Source: Fimbriiglobus sp. (GTDB lineage: Bacteria > Planctomycetota > Planctomycetia > Gemmatales > Gemmataceae). Taken from it: a stretch of DNA of 13,521 nt. The stretch's first letter is position 1; each line of letters starts with the position of its first letter. Of this stretch, positions 13,043-13,521 are shown in pieces. The notes below the pieces were generated by a model. That model saw only the letters and a list, made by a program, of their open reading frames with translations. It made no database searches and was not told where the DNA came from. Position numbers and translations under genes: made by a program. The stretch covers positions 1 through 13,521 of the forward strand of contig JANXTD010000695.1 in assembly GCA_025352585.1 (NCBI GenBank). The letters are read 5' to 3'.

Positions 13043-13521
13043 CTATTCATCCGGCTTGTGCGGCAGGGGCAGGCCGGACCGCCCCCACAGCAACTTCAGC
13101 AGCCCTGGGTCGAACTTCAGGTCGATGAGCCGCTCGATCACCTCGTCGTCCAACTCGCCCACTCCGCCTGGGAAGTAGTTCGCCAACTGCCCGTACTTCA
13201 GCCAGCTCCAGACCGACTCGACCGGGTTCAGATCCGGGCAGTAGGCCGGCAGCCGCTCCAGCCGGAGCCTCGGGTTGCGCGTGAGGAACTCCCGCACGGC
13301 CGGGCCCTTGTGGTCGGGCCCGCCGTCCCACACCACGACCACGTTCCCCCGCAGGTGCTTGAGCAGGTCCCGCAGGAACCCGACCACCGCCTCGCCGTCG
13401 AAGTAGCCGTCGGGCCGCGTGGCGAAGTAGAAGCCCAGGCGGCGGGCCGCCGGCGACACCGTGACCGCCCCGATGACCGACACCTTCCTGCGGCCCCCGC
13501 CGTCGCTGAGCAGTACGGGCG
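13043..13521 (-). CDS. Second IS630-type transposase, 5' end outside the window
   Basis: The frame is open to the right edge and ends at TAG 13043, giving about 158 residues of the DDE_3 domain. It begins near 'PVLLSDGGGRRKVSVIGAV' and continues 'GFYFATRPDGYFDGEAVVGF'. The second catalytic aspartate is in VVVVWDGGPDHKG and the final glutamate in LPAYCPDLNPVESVWSWLK. The first catalytic aspartate and the HTH region must lie beyond the edge. It belongs to a different IS630 subgroup from the neighbouring element (DGGPDHKG against DNLNTHT). The 3' end is intact, but its terminal repeat cannot be confirmed because the other end is not visible. The TA-flanked element sits 21 bases past its stop, probably in or next to this older element's end. 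Confidence 0.85.
   Translation of the reverse strand, partial: PVLLSDGGGRRKVSVIGAVTVSPAARRLGFYFATRPDGYFDGEAVVGFLRDLLKHLRGNVVVVWDGGPDHKGPAVREFLTRNPRLRLERLPAYCPDLNPVESVWSWLKYGQLANYFPGGVGELDDEVIERLIDLKFDPGLLKLLWGRSGLPLPHKPDE

Overview
This GC-rich window looks like chromosome from a planctomycete, most likely a member of the Gemmataceae. The main reasons are the N-terminal 'AEHLEDRAVPA' signature of the large surface protein (the planctomycete extracellular signal type), its stack of delta-60, NHL, putative-Ig, MBG and FG-GAP-like repeats, and the density of IS630 transposases. Everything functional in the window reads on the minus strand; the only plus-strand coding material I can support is a short transposase remnant. 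The taxonomic call is inference, since there is no rRNA or marker gene here.

Layout from left to right. (1) Positions 1-162 hold at most a scrap resembling an IS110 transposase motif. (2) Positions 163-5458 are one giant secreted repeat protein of about 1,765 residues. It is broken by a frameshift near 4385, an in-frame TAG at 2197-2199, a one-base frameshift at about 836 and another frameshift near 512, so I annotate it as a pseudogene, unless these are assembly errors. (3) Positions 5459-6160 are mostly without a recognisable gene, but carry a plus-strand IS630 remnant at 5874-6067. (4) Positions 6161-11727 are a compact five-gene operon transcribed leftwards in the order xdhC-like, mocA-like, paoA-like (2Fe-2S, Tat signal), paoB-like (FAD plus 4Fe-4S) and paoC-like (molybdenum subunit). 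(5) Positions 11815-13021 are an IS630-family insertion sequence with clear terminal inverted repeats and a TA target duplication. (6) Positions 13043-13521 are the 3' part of a second, different IS630-type transposase that runs off the right edge.

How the genes work together: the operon has what is needed to make and mature a periplasmic, three-subunit molybdenum hydroxylase of the PaoABC/YagTSR aldehyde oxidoreductase type. The MocA-like enzyme would convert molybdopterin to its cytosine dinucleotide. The XdhC/PaoD-like chaperone would mature and insert the cofactor. Electrons would pass from the molybdenum subunit through two 2Fe-2S clusters to the FAD subunit, and the Tat signal on the small subunit would export the folded complex. 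Stop/start overlaps (ATGA) and close Shine-Dalgarno sites couple most of the genes. The IS630 element sits about 90 bases upstream of the first gene in the same orientation, so it may have replaced or now supply the operon's promoter.

I did not find a convincing undescribed system. The points most worth a second look are the fourfold-broken repeat protein, the insertion sequence placed directly in front of the operon, and the layered transposon remnants.
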